A stretch of 64,000 bases of DNA from Hyperoodon ampullatus (lineage: Eukaryota; Chordata; Mammalia; Artiodactyla; Ziphiidae). The position numbers and the translations under genes were made by a program. The notes beneath the pieces were generated by a model that made no database searches, was not told the origin of the DNA, and saw only the letters and a program-made list of their open reading frames with translations. Shown here piece after piece: positions 14,401 through 22,850 of the stretch; the first letter of the stretch is position 1, and every line of letters begins with the position of its first letter. Location: contig OX457056.1 of NCBI GenBank assembly GCA_949752795.1, positions 180,940,428 through 181,004,427 of the forward strand. Direction: 5' to 3'.

Positions 14401-17400
14401 GAGTTAAATCTGATTTTCAGAGAAACAATGCATCATGTTTTTAGTGTATGTCCCAAATGCCCCATGTTGCCAGTGGGCTGGGCTCTAGACCAGCTGGACC
14501 TCGTCCAGCAAGGCCCTGCCTGCAAGGCTGTCTCTGGCAGCGGTGGTCCCTACAGCCCCCCGAGCACAAGTGCCCCACTTTACCTTGCCAAACTGAGCCT
14601 TGAAGGACTTGGCGATCTGCTGCCTCTGTGCGTTGCTTCTCTGTGTGAGCACATCGATGATGGCCTGCTCGTTGGTCCCTGGAGGGGGGCACAGTATGAG
14701 CACCTTCATTGCCCCTGGGGGACTGATGAGGGCTGGGGAGGAGGGAAGGCAGCTGCTTGGTGGCCAAGCAGTGGGGACGCACCACCTGGAAGCTCCCAAA
14801 CCTGATGATTTTCATGGTGTAGACAAGACAGAAAATCCATCTGTCCCCCCCATCCACACAATGTTGGGGTGCAGCCAGGCCCAGCCTCACAGCGATAGAA
14901 TCCGAGGCCCCTCTGGTTTTCTGATCTGCTCTGGACATCAGCTGGAAACTCCGGAGCTCAGGCAGTGAGACCTCCTGCCCTGACCTCCCTTGTGCTGGTG
15001 GCCATGGGGGAGGATGGGGACAGAGGGTCCGGAAAACTGGATCTGAGTCCTGACCCAGCAGCTGGGTGAGTAGAAGGCTCACCTCCCCAAGCCTCCACAT
15101 TTTTCTTTGGGAAATGGAGATAATTATAAAGATTTCACAGGGAGCAGAAGACGGAACATGATTTCTCAGCTTGTCTGGGAATGGCAGCTTTTGTTAATGC
15201 CCCAATTCACCAGTCAGAGCCAGTTAGAGGGTAAATCCCGCCTGGGTGACAGCATGAGGGCTGTCTGGGCCGGGTTATCCAAATCCCAGCGGGCCTCCGG
15301 CCAGCCCTTTCCTGCTCACAGGAAAGCAGGTGCTGGAGACAGGACGGTCAGCTCTGCACAGCTCCCAACCTAGTCCCATCCGAAATTCACAGTGACACGC
15401 AGGGTCCAGAGTTGTCAGGGCCATTTTATGAGGGAGAAAGCACAGACTGAATGGGGAGAGGTCTCTTGCACAAGGACTCGCAGGAACACACAGCAGATGG
15501 CCTCCGCCTCCCCACCCCCATTACTCACAACTGCCCTCCCCCGTCTCCAGTCTTGGGAGTCTGTGTAGACCTGTTCTGGGGAATGTGGGCCCTGTGTGAT
15601 TCTCTGGGTGCCAGAGGATTATGGGGAGACGTTCACTCCCAGGGCTGTGAGCAGAGGGGTCTTGAGCAGAGAGGGCAGAGCCCCAGAGAGTCACGGGGTT
15701 CCCGGGTCAAGGCCACTCACCGATCCCCTTCATAGCTTTGTAGAGGGTCTCTGCGTCGGGGTCTGGGTTGAAGTGGGGACTGCTCTTCACCGAGACACCC
15801 TCCTGTTCAATCTGCAAGAGAAGCCACGCCTGCTCAAAGCGGGAATGTGGGGAAGGCAGCGCCCCTGGCAGCCAGCCCAGCAGGGTGAGCACCAGCTCGG
15901 CCCCTGCAGACCAACGGCTGAGCCTCCATCCGTCCTGGCCCTGCCCATCCATCCAGGGTGAGGGGAGGCCCAGGAGAGGCCTCAGCTTCTGGACATGCTA
16001 GTTTCCATCAGGTCGTGCTGAGGAAGGGGCACCTTTGTCCACTTTGCACTAGGTTGCCATATGGTCCTCTCAGGTCAGGGCTGCAGAAGAGCCACGTGAC
16101 TATTAGCCCCTTGGCCAAGGGGAGGCCTGTCCTGCCAGCTCGGCCCTCAGGCTGGAAGGAGGGGCCTCCTGAGGAGGAGTGGGTTGGCGCCACCCGGCCA
16201 CACTAAGAGATGGAATCCCAGCTCTCAGCCCCACTGCCAGAGTTGGGCTTGGGGAGTTGGGAGTTGGGGCTTGCAGGCTCAGACGGTGTAGGGAAAGACC
16301 TCAAAGGTGGCTGGTACTGTGGCCACTGCCAGAGCCTCCGTGCTGACTGTGGGGCAGCAAGAAAAGGCTCTAGAGACTGGACTCCAGCCTTCGGTGTTGG
16401 GAGCCTCATCTGTCTCCTGAGTCTCCCACGGCCAGCAGCCCTGTGGGGACCACGCCTCCACCCCCTCCTACACACCCAGCAGCCCCGGGCCACGTCTCCT
16501 CTGTAGCTCTGGGTCCTTAGATCCTCAGTTGGCCATTTGTTTTCTCCCTACTTGCACTTCCTGGGGTTTTGTGACGATCAATGGATTTTAAGGAAAAAAA
16601 TAAAAACAACCAAAAAATTTGGAGAGATAGAGTTGGGGTAGGGGGCCTGGCCTGAAAAAAGATCAGCAGGGGTTTGGGGGGCCGCTGAAGAGGGAGAATC
16701 CTTCAGAGTCCAGTGATGGTTTTACTGCGGTGACAGGGCACAACAATGGAATCTCCTAGGAGATCTGTGAGGCCAGATGACCCAGGGGCTGTTCACTCCG
16801 AGGCGTTAGCTGTGTAGGGAAGGGTACCCCCAGAGACAGTGGCCTGACCGTGAGGGATTGCTGGTTCCCCTTGGGGCTCTGTGGGACTGCCTTCTCTCCT
16901 GTGCAGAATGGCCTCTTGTTTTAACAGGCTGGCGCCAGCCAGAGCCACAAAACCTCTCCCATCCCTGCCCCATCCTGGGGCGTGGGCTCTGAATCAGGCT
17001 GCATCTCTCCCAGGCAGTGCCATCTGAGGGCAGGCAGCAGGAAGGGACAACCCTGCTCAAAGCTACAAGGACAACGATCAAGTAAGGAAAGGCTTAGTGG
17101 AGCTGAACATGCTGCCTCCCTACTCCTTCTATCCACCCCTCATCCACTCATCTACTCTTCCACCTATCCACCTACCAATCCACTCATCCATCCATCCATC
17201 CATCCATCCATCCAGTCAGCCAGCCAGTCAGCCAGCCAGTCAGCCAGCCAGCCATCCACCCATCCAATCACCACATCCATCATTTTTTCCTCCCTTTCTT
17301 CCTTCCTTCCTTCCTTCCTTCCTTCCTGGCCCTTGTCAGATCCTGAAAATACAGAGCAGCTTCCCATCCATGGTATATCTGTAAGGATATTTCTTTTGAG

Positions 17401-19963
17401 TAAAAAGTAAGAAGTCTTTCCATATCCTTTGCTTGAATTTCAAATATCTGGTGACAGATTTTCCTACTTTATTTCTTAGCACCATGTTTCACAGAAGAAA
17501 TTACGAGAAGTAATTCCCTGTGCAAATTTCATCCAGAGAGCCTTTGTGGTCCCAGATGTTGCCCAGCTGCATGCGTGCATCTACTGCATCCCTTTTTTGT
17601 GGAGTCATGAGCAGCTGTTACTACTGTTAGTGATTTGAGCACCTCCTATGTGCCAGGCCTTGTGTGTTAGAGGCTTTAGGTGCTTTTGATGCAATGCTCT
17701 TCTCCTTGCTGTCTCTGCCAGTCACACTAGGGAGCTATGAATGCCGCATTTTACAGGCTGGGCTCGAAGCGCCTGGCAAGGTTACGCACCTAGTAAATGG
17801 CGGTGCTGGATTTAACCCACAGCCTGACTCAGAAGCTAAGCTCTGTCTGCCGCCCCCTGCTCTCAATGACTCAACCTTTCCCAGACATTAAGTTTTCCCG
17901 GTACCCTTCGCTGAAGGAAACCTTGCTCACAGGAATGCAGGTCGTTTGTGAGCATGGGGTCATCTCAGATCTCAGTGCTAAGCTCTGGAGGCCACCCAGG
18001 AGGGGCTCTCCCCCGTCCCTTGCCCCAGGCTGGCACTCAGGGGGCTGTGCAGCAGTGACTGACCAGGCCATGTGTGCCAGTCACCATGGAGTGGCCTATT
18101 CAGCGGGTCTGAGGTTGGGGTCCGGTGGTAATGTTTGTAACTAACTCCCTGGGGGTTGTGATTTCATTGCATTGAAGAGCCCCAGCCTTACCTCCCACGC
18201 TAAGGTGTTAGGGGGAAAAAAGGCAAATTTCCGGGAATCAGACCCCTGCCTAGTGGGTGGTTCTACCCACTCCCCACCCCATGTTGGAGGAGGGGTCTGC
18301 CTAGGCCTTTGCCGGGTCTTGCACAGAGCAGGCTAGTCCCGACAGGAACATTTTCACTGAAAAGGTGACTCAGCCTGGCTTGTGACTCTGTTATGTGTCT
18401 GTGAAGGTCTCAGGGGAGCTGCCACGCCTTTGCCTTCCCCCATCACAGGGCTGCCCCGGAGAACTTGGGAGGCAGAACTTCAGCTCCACAAGAGAGGCAC
18501 AGACGGGCCCCCCTCAAGCTGATCTTTCACACCCCTTGGCTGCCCTTGGCTTGTGGGTGGCCGAACCCCATAGAGTTTGAGCTCTGGCGTCAGGTTGCTC
18601 AGAGTCTAACCCAGACTCTAACACTTCGTAGTGTGGCAACTTTGGGCACCGTCTTAGTCTCCGTTTCTTCATCTGTGGATAAGGATATTGGCATCTATAT
18701 TGTACTGCAGAGGTGTACAGAGGCTCAAGCAAGATATTGACAGAGGAAGGTCCAGGGCACAGTAGGTGCTCAAGGAATGTCATTGTTATCCTGCCAGGTT
18801 GTCATCCAGCCTCCCTGCAAGGAGGCTTCTGCCTGCCTGGCTGGGTGGGCCCTAAGGATGGGCCTTTGACCCACCCCACTGGGAGCAAGGCCCAAAGTCA
18901 GGCCACCTTGGGCAGCAGCTGACTTTGGAAAGTGCCCAGCACTGGACTCTCCCTGCCACGTATGCCTCCTCAAAGCCTTGTTCCGCATCAGCCAGGATGA
19001 AGCTGGAGGCCGCCCTGGTCCTTGCCCTGTCGTGGCTGTTTCGCTGGAGCCAGATGGCTGCCACACCTTGCCCCTGGTCTCCTCTCTGTCCCACCTGTCC
19101 AGGCCCAGCACGTCTGAATCTGAGGGCCCCTGGGTTGTGACGTTTGTGACAAAGAGATTTCCTGAATTAGGATAAGCCCGGGTCACCCACTAAGACTCAC
19201 AGAGAGCCTGGGGGCAGGGACAGAGAGAGACCCCAGTTCACACTAGACCCCCACCTGCTAGCTGTGGGACTGTGCAAGTTACTAGATATGGCTGAGCCTT
19301 AGTTACCTCATCTGTGAAGTGGAAATAGCAGCCCTGATATCCCAGGGCTGCCTGGGGATGAAATGAAGGAAGGTGTGCCAAGCACACAACATTGTGCCTC
19401 CCCAGGGGACATCACCTGCTCCTCATCTTTGTCCCCCTTTTGTGTTTTCAACTCCTTAGCATGAGACAATGTCGGACTCAAACCCAGATGAAACACTCCT
19501 GAGAATCTGTTCATTCACTGGACATGGGAGACTTGGGGGCAGGATGTGCTGTCCCCCTAACTCAGCCATCTGTCACTCTGTAAATTTCACTCATGGATTT
19601 CAAATGTGGAAGGCCCCTGTGGCCCAGGTCGTCCTCCCATCCCCTGAGGAGAAGACATTGATGAGTCCTCTAACATCAGCCTATTCAATCAGGTTACTCT
19701 CCAGCTCAAGGTCCTTCAATGGCTCTGCACTGCTCTCAAAGTGGAGCCCAAGCTCCTTAGCCTGCCATGCACAGCTCTGTAGGTCCTGGCCCTGCCTGCT
19801 TCTTTAGGTGCATTTTCCCCGACCCTCAACCCTCCCATCCAGGACCCTCAAGCTTACTTCTCTTTAAAGCCAAGCTTCCCAGTCTTCTGAACCTTTGCAC
19901 ATACTGTTCCCTCTTTAAGGAAACATCTGCCTGATTCTCCCTAAACACACCCATGTGCATACA

Positions 19964-20006
<43 letters not shown>

Positions 20007-20338
20007 CACACATGGACATATGACTCAACCATGACTCCCCCTTGTTTCCAGCAGCCTGACCCCTCCCTTTGGGCTCCCCCAGCTCCTCAGCTTCCCCAGG
20101 TGCATTTCAAGGTTTCTTTATCTGCCCATCTCCCTGTTCCCATCCTGGCTGCCATGAATGCCTCTGGGACTGGGGCAGTATCTCCTTGTCTTCCTCCCCA
20201 GGGGGCAGCCCAGTCCTGTGCCTGGCCTGGCAGGAAACAGAGTGTTGCCCGAGCTGACCTCTCTCTCTGGACCAACACCATGAGGGAACCCTCCACCTCT
20301 GCTTGCTCTGCACTTACCCAGGCTTTCCACCAGGACAT
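3901..20338 (-). CDS. ANXA8: Annexin A8, 12 coding exons, intact
   Basis: Annexin A8 is a cytosolic, calcium-dependent phospholipid-binding protein linked to membrane and endosome organisation and actin attachment. Twelve exons can be joined with GT/AG splice sites at every junction: 20318-20338, 15721-15811, 14584-14678, 13138-13251, 10755-10845, 9901-9980, 9397-9456, 8745-8838, 8393-8488, 6387-6445, 5102-5224 and 3901-3960. They total 984 nt, or 327 residues plus TGA, the usual length of annexin A8. Four annexin repeats follow a short N-terminus starting MSWWKAW. Type II calcium loops read GIGT (repeat 1), GLGT (repeat 2), CGTD (repeat 3) and GAGT (repeat 4). The ATG has a purine at -3 and no in-frame upstream ATG. 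Exon sizes 95/114/91/80/60/94/96/59/123 are the conserved annexin pattern. Start, phases and stop all agree, so I consider the gene functional. Confidence 0.98.
4884..5078 (+). mobile_element. Cetacean tRNA-derived SINE
   Basis: A complete SINE from its head (gggtttccctggtggc) to an A-rich tail, flanked by the duplication agaaatgggaactc / agaaatgggagctc. It sits in ANXA8 intron 11, right beside the exon 11 donor. Confidence 0.93.
5102..5224 (-). CDS. ANXA8: ANXA8 coding exon 11
   Basis: Encodes residues 268-308, [14 protein letters not shown] to SSMIM, the calcium loop and core of repeat 4. 123 nt, acceptor ATTCAG, donor GTGAGC. A cetacean SINE ends about 20 nt beyond the donor side, in the intron. 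Confidence 0.97.
6035..6190 (+). repeat. MIR fragment
   Basis: Contains the MIR core order: a tggactcaaatc-like block, then gccacctactaactgtgtgacc. It lies in ANXA8 intron 10 and is strongly diverged. Confidence 0.7.
6387..6445 (-). CDS. ANXA8: ANXA8 coding exon 10
   Basis: Encodes residues 248-267, [20 protein letters not shown], leading into repeat 4. The conserved 59-nt annexin exon, acceptor TGACAG, donor GTAACT. Confidence 0.97.
7030..7150 (+). repeat. MIR fragment
   Basis: Reads gcatgagtttgaaccctgct followed by a diverged MIR core (tgacttgacctccctg). Located in ANXA8 intron 9. Confidence 0.5.
7807..8104. repeat. Long CA/CG-rich alternating repeat tract
   Basis: About 300 bp of almost uninterrupted purine-pyrimidine alternation (CA, TG, CG, with cacgcg and gcgcatgtgcg patches) in ANXA8 intron 9. 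It is an interrupted, aged microsatellite. Open frames rich in His/Thr or Cys/Val across it are artefacts of the repeat. Confidence 0.95.
8393..8488 (-). CDS. ANXA8: ANXA8 coding exon 9
   Basis: Encodes residues 216-247, [16 protein letters not shown] to MLTV, the second half of repeat 3. The standard 96-nt annexin exon, donor GTAAGA. Confidence 0.97.
8745..8838 (-). CDS. ANXA8: ANXA8 coding exon 8
   Basis: Encodes residues 185-215, [17 protein letters not shown] to HLMR, the first part of repeat 3. The loop reads CGTD where many mammals have RGTD. 94 nt, ends in phase 1, donor GTACCG. Confidence 0.97.
9397..9456 (-). CDS. ANXA8: ANXA8 coding exon 7
   Basis: Encodes residues 165-184, [13 protein letters not shown] to KDAQ, the linker between annexin repeats 2 and 3. 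60 nt, donor GTAAGG. Confidence 0.97.
9901..9980 (-). CDS. ANXA8: ANXA8 coding exon 6
   Basis: Encodes residues 138-164, [16 protein letters not shown] to VCLLQ, the end of repeat 2. The conserved 80-nt annexin exon, acceptor CTGCAG, donor GTATCA. Confidence 0.97.
10755..10845 (-). CDS. ANXA8: ANXA8 coding exon 5
   Basis: Encodes residues 108-137, [13 protein letters not shown] to MKAYEE, carrying the calcium loop of repeat 2. 91 nt, ends in phase 1, donor GTAAGG. Confidence 0.97.
11229..11350 (-). mobile_element. Older cetartiodactyl tRNA-like SINE
   Basis: An antisense SINE with a T-run at its left end and the reversed head aggaagtccc at its right end. Internal blocks such as gtcgaacccgtg resemble a tRNA B box. 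It is more diverged than the neighbouring cetacean SINEs. Located in ANXA8 intron 4. Confidence 0.75.
11465..11686 (-). mobile_element. Cetacean tRNA-derived SINE
   Basis: A full-length antisense copy from a long T-run to gggaagccc, flanked by taagtgccctttc (11,452-11,464) and an identical sequence just after the element. Located in ANXA8 intron 4. Confidence 0.93.
12000..12950 (+). mobile_element. Solo LTR of an endogenous retrovirus, split by a SINE
   Basis: Several blocks typical of a class I retroviral LTR follow one another: an A-rich segment with gcttagcaacaaaactg, and near the right end an aataaatcacttc polyadenylation block followed by ctttgcctctcactg. No internal retroviral genes are present, so it would be a solo LTR. 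A cetacean SINE interrupts it. The edges are approximate and the family is inferred. Confidence 0.5.
12474..12787 (+). mobile_element. Long-form cetacean SINE nested in an LTR
   Basis: Starts with gggcttccctggtggcgcag and extends past the usual SINE body into a longer 3' part with repeated gcaacgaaga-like blocks, ending in an aaataaataaaaac tail. It is inserted in the putative LTR in ANXA8 intron 4. Confidence 0.9.
13138..13251 (-). CDS. ANXA8: ANXA8 coding exon 4
   Basis: Encodes residues 70-107, [11 protein letters not shown] to KELYDSMK, closing repeat 1 (LIVALMYPP) and entering repeat 2. The first residues differ mildly from the familiar DLTETL of other mammals. 114 nt, donor GTAACC. Confidence 0.96.
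13735..13870 (+). repeat. MIR fragment
   Basis: Shows the MIR order: gacctggatttaaatcccaa, then ggctctgggatcctgggcaa, then a tcagtttcctc block. In ANXA8 intron 3. Confidence 0.8.
14584..14678 (-). CDS. ANXA8: ANXA8 coding exon 3
   Basis: Encodes residues 38-69, [11 protein letters not shown] to KAQFGK, the centre of annexin repeat 1. The 95-nt length is the conserved annexin size. Acceptor CTCCAG, donor GTAAAG. Confidence 0.97.
15721..15811 (-). CDS. ANXA8: ANXA8 coding exon 2
   Basis: Encodes residues 8-37 plus the first base of codon 38, from [11 protein letters not shown] to KAMKGIG. It starts annexin repeat 1 and includes the GIG part of the first calcium loop. Acceptor TTGCAG, donor GTGAGT. 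Confidence 0.96.
17170..17330. repeat. Compound tetranucleotide repeats (CATC)n, (CAGC)n-like and (TTCC)n
   Basis: A run of catc units (about 17,180-17,212) passes into cagtcagccagc units and, after a short gap, into eight or so ttcc units (17,297-17,327). Located in ANXA8 intron 1. Serine/proline-rich or aspartate/tryptophan-rich frames across it are artefacts. Confidence 0.95.
18570..18790 (+). repeat. MIR fragment
   Basis: Contains gagctctggcgtcaggttgc, a diverged cactt..tgtggcaactttgggca core and a gtttcttcatctgtgg tail. In ANXA8 intron 1. Confidence 0.75.
19215..19370 (+). repeat. MIR fragment
   Basis: Contains cacctgctagctgtgggact, gcaagttactagatatgg and ttacctcatctgtgaagtgg, the standard MIR core and tail. 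In ANXA8 intron 1. Confidence 0.85.
19640..19950. repeat. L2 (LINE2) 3' fragment
   Basis: Contains ccttcaatggctctgcactg, a gtggagcccaagctccttag block and ctttgcacatactgttccct, which are L2 consensus-like segments. In ANXA8 intron 1. Confidence 0.7.
19961..20013. repeat. (CA)n microsatellite
   Basis: A nearly pure CA run, interrupted once by CG, about 300 bp downstream of ANXA8 coding exon 1. Confidence 0.97.
20318..20338 (-). CDS. ANXA8: ANXA8 coding exon 1 (start codon)
   Basis: Encodes MSWWKAW, the short tryptophan-rich N-terminal tail typical of annexin A8, followed by a GTAAGTGC donor. The ATG is 20336-20338 read on the minus strand. The exon ends in phase 0. Confidence 0.95.
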
Positions 20339-20717
20339 CTCGTTTACCTCGCCGCGCCTTTCGTCAGGGAGATGAAGATGCACCGGTCAGCCCTCCCTCC
20401 GCTCTGAGACTCTGCACACTTGGCTCTGCTGCACTCAGAAGAGCAGGCGGCTTGGGGTTGGGTGTGGTGGCACCAGCATGTAGGCCCCAGGCCCCACCCA
20501 GTACCACGCCTGCACACCCCCCCTCCTGCCCCCGGGCTCTGAGTTCTTCCTGTGGCTCTCAGGCCCCACCCTGGCACCAGCCCAAATGCCCTGTGGAAAC
20601 ACACCGCTCACTGCCAAATGTTTGAGCTGTGGCTGTTACACAGACTGGGAATGCTGAGCTCCAACCTGTGAAAACCCCACTTAGCAAACACGGGTCTTCA
20701 TTCAGTCTTTGCTAGAC

Positions 20718-20751
20718 CTGATCTATAAATAGGAGTCTATTTATTGCACGG
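20718..20751 (-). promoter_or_regulatory. ANXA8: Possible TATA-like element upstream of ANXA8
   Basis: On the gene strand this reads an AATAAATAG block and then CTATTTATAG, about 390 nt before the ATG. The intervening 20,339-20,700 is moderately GC-rich and has no in-frame upstream ATG. The true transcription start cannot be set from sequence alone, so this is only a candidate. Confidence 0.25.
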
Positions 20752-21304
20752 CTTCTCCCCAGTGAACAATGCAATGGGGAGCTCTGCAAAGGACATAAAA
20801 TAATAGCAGCCTCCGCTTGTTTGGGCGTCTCTATGCCTAGATCCCTCTTTAATCACTCTGTGCACTCTATCCTCTTTAATCTTTGCCACAAAAATTAAAT
20901 GGAAACTCCAAAGTTTAGATAATTTGTATAAATCACACTTCTTGTGGGAAAAAGCCACGTGATCCACCAGGCCTCTTGGACTTGCCTGCTCTGCCATGGG
21001 CCCTGCAGGACAAGCTGGTTGCCAAGGGAGAGAGGAACCTCTTGGAAAGAGGTTAATTTTTTCCTTCCTGGAGTTTGCTCTCCTTGGGGCCCCTGCCTAG
21101 AACATTCCTTAGCACCACTCTCCCCATGCCACCCCTTAACCTGCCCTTCAGGGTGAAGACATTGTCTCAGCGACTACCCGGTAACCCCTCCATCCTGGGG
21201 TTACTTCCTCAGGGTTTCCAGAAACCCCATTGCTCCTAGAGCCCCAGAGAAAAACAGCCCCACCCTGGTGTGACTTGTATTCAGTGAAACATCTCAGGGT
21301 GTTG

Positions 21305-21765
21305 ACGAAAAATTAATCGGTTGATCTAAGAAACAAATGGAAAATTTTATTCAAGCCAAATTTGAGGATTATTACCAGGGAAGAGCATCTCAGAAGGCTC
21401 TGAGAACTGTTCCACCTGTTAGAAGTCAAGGCACAGCTATATAAGTTTTTTGAGACAGAGGGCTGTACATTAAATGACGTGTTATTAATAGTTTACACAA
21501 TCCAGATCTAAGCGCCATGTGACCTCTTACAAGATCAAGAAGGAATGTTATCTTTTAAGGAATTGTCCGGCCTGTGCTAAGAGAATGTTGCTTTTTATGA
21601 TGGAACAAGTGTTTCTGCCCATGGGAGGTCTGGTTGATGCCTAAGGCAGACACACAATGCACAGTGCGGCAGAGGGGAGGCCAAAGGGCAGAGAAAATTT
21701 TTTATGTTTAAATTTTTCTTGTCTTGCCATAAAATATGAATTTTATTTCTAAGGGTAGTAGGTAA
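21305..21765. mobile_element. LTR-like interspersed element, family not identified
   Basis: An AT-rich block clearly different in base composition from its GC-rich surroundings, starting near gttgacgaaaaattaatcgg and containing a tataagtttttt block. It resembles a ruminant/whale LTR by composition and texture. Both edges are uncertain. Confidence 0.35.
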
Positions 21766-22527
21766 GAACTGTACCCTCCGGATTCCTGACCCTGGTTCCA
21801 GTGCTCCTTTCTCTACACAGTCCCCAGGCTGCTCCTTCTGGAAGTGAGGGCTGGGCGGGTGGGGAGGGAGCTGGGCCAGCGTGCAGAGGGGAGAGGAGGC
21901 AGCTGGGGCGGGGCGAGCAGCCGCTGCCCAGGGCTGCCGTGGGAACTGGACGGTCATCACGCATTGCTGTGGGATGCCACCATAAGAGGAAGACTGAAGC
22001 TTGCTTCAGGTCACATGGACTGAGAAAGGCCCTGCTTGGGACCCCAAACTCCCCACCCTCCTTGGGAGCCCTTGGGGCCAGAACCAAGGCGTCCTCACTG
22101 GTGATTCTTTCTCAGGACCTCAGCTGCTCACAGGGGCCGTGCCCACGTCATGCCATGAGGATCAGGGTCTGGGGAGTGGGTATCCTCCAGGGGGTCTGTC
22201 CAAAGTCAGTTATGAAGACGACCCTAGCTAGGTCCCCGTAGTGTGGTGGCCCTGGGCCGAGCCCAGAGAGAAACTCTGGACTCTGAGACCAAGACAGGCC
22301 ACAGAGCTCGATGCAGAGAGAATGTCAGACAGCGTTCTGCCCTCTGAGGGTCCACAGTGCACAGTGACCCAGTGAGGTCGCAGGAGAAGTCCTGCCCTCT
22401 GTGACCTGCTCCCTCCAGCACTTGTGCCCTCTTCTCAGGCCCCGCCCTGACCAGCTCCTGCAGGCAGGACCTCACCTTTTTTTTGAAACTCTGGGCTTAG
22501 CTTCTAGGATGGCCAGCACTCCTGGCC

Positions 22528-22850
22528 TTTTTTTTTTTTTTAAGAAGATGTTGGGGGTAGGAGTTTATTAATTAATTAATTAATTTTTGCTGTGTTGGGT
22601 CTTTGTTTCTGTGTGAGGGCTTTCTCTAGTTGCTGCAAGCGGGGGCCACTCTTCATCGTGGTGTGCGGGCTTCTCACTCTCGCGGCCTGTCTTGTTGCGG
22701 AGCACAGGATCCAGACGCGCAGGCTCAGTAGTTGTGGCTCACGGGCCTAGTTGCTCCGCGGCGTGTGGGATCCTCCCAGACCAGGGCGCGAACCCGTGTC
22801 CCCTGCATTAGCAGGCAGATTCTCAACCACTGCGCCACCAGGGCAGCCCC
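22528..22850 (-). mobile_element. Long-form cetacean SINE
   Basis: Antisense copy with a T-run, an attaattaattaattaatt stretch, the body (tgttgcggagcacaggatcc) and the reversed head ending gggcagccc. Short flanking repeats read cctggcc on both sides. Confidence 0.9.
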
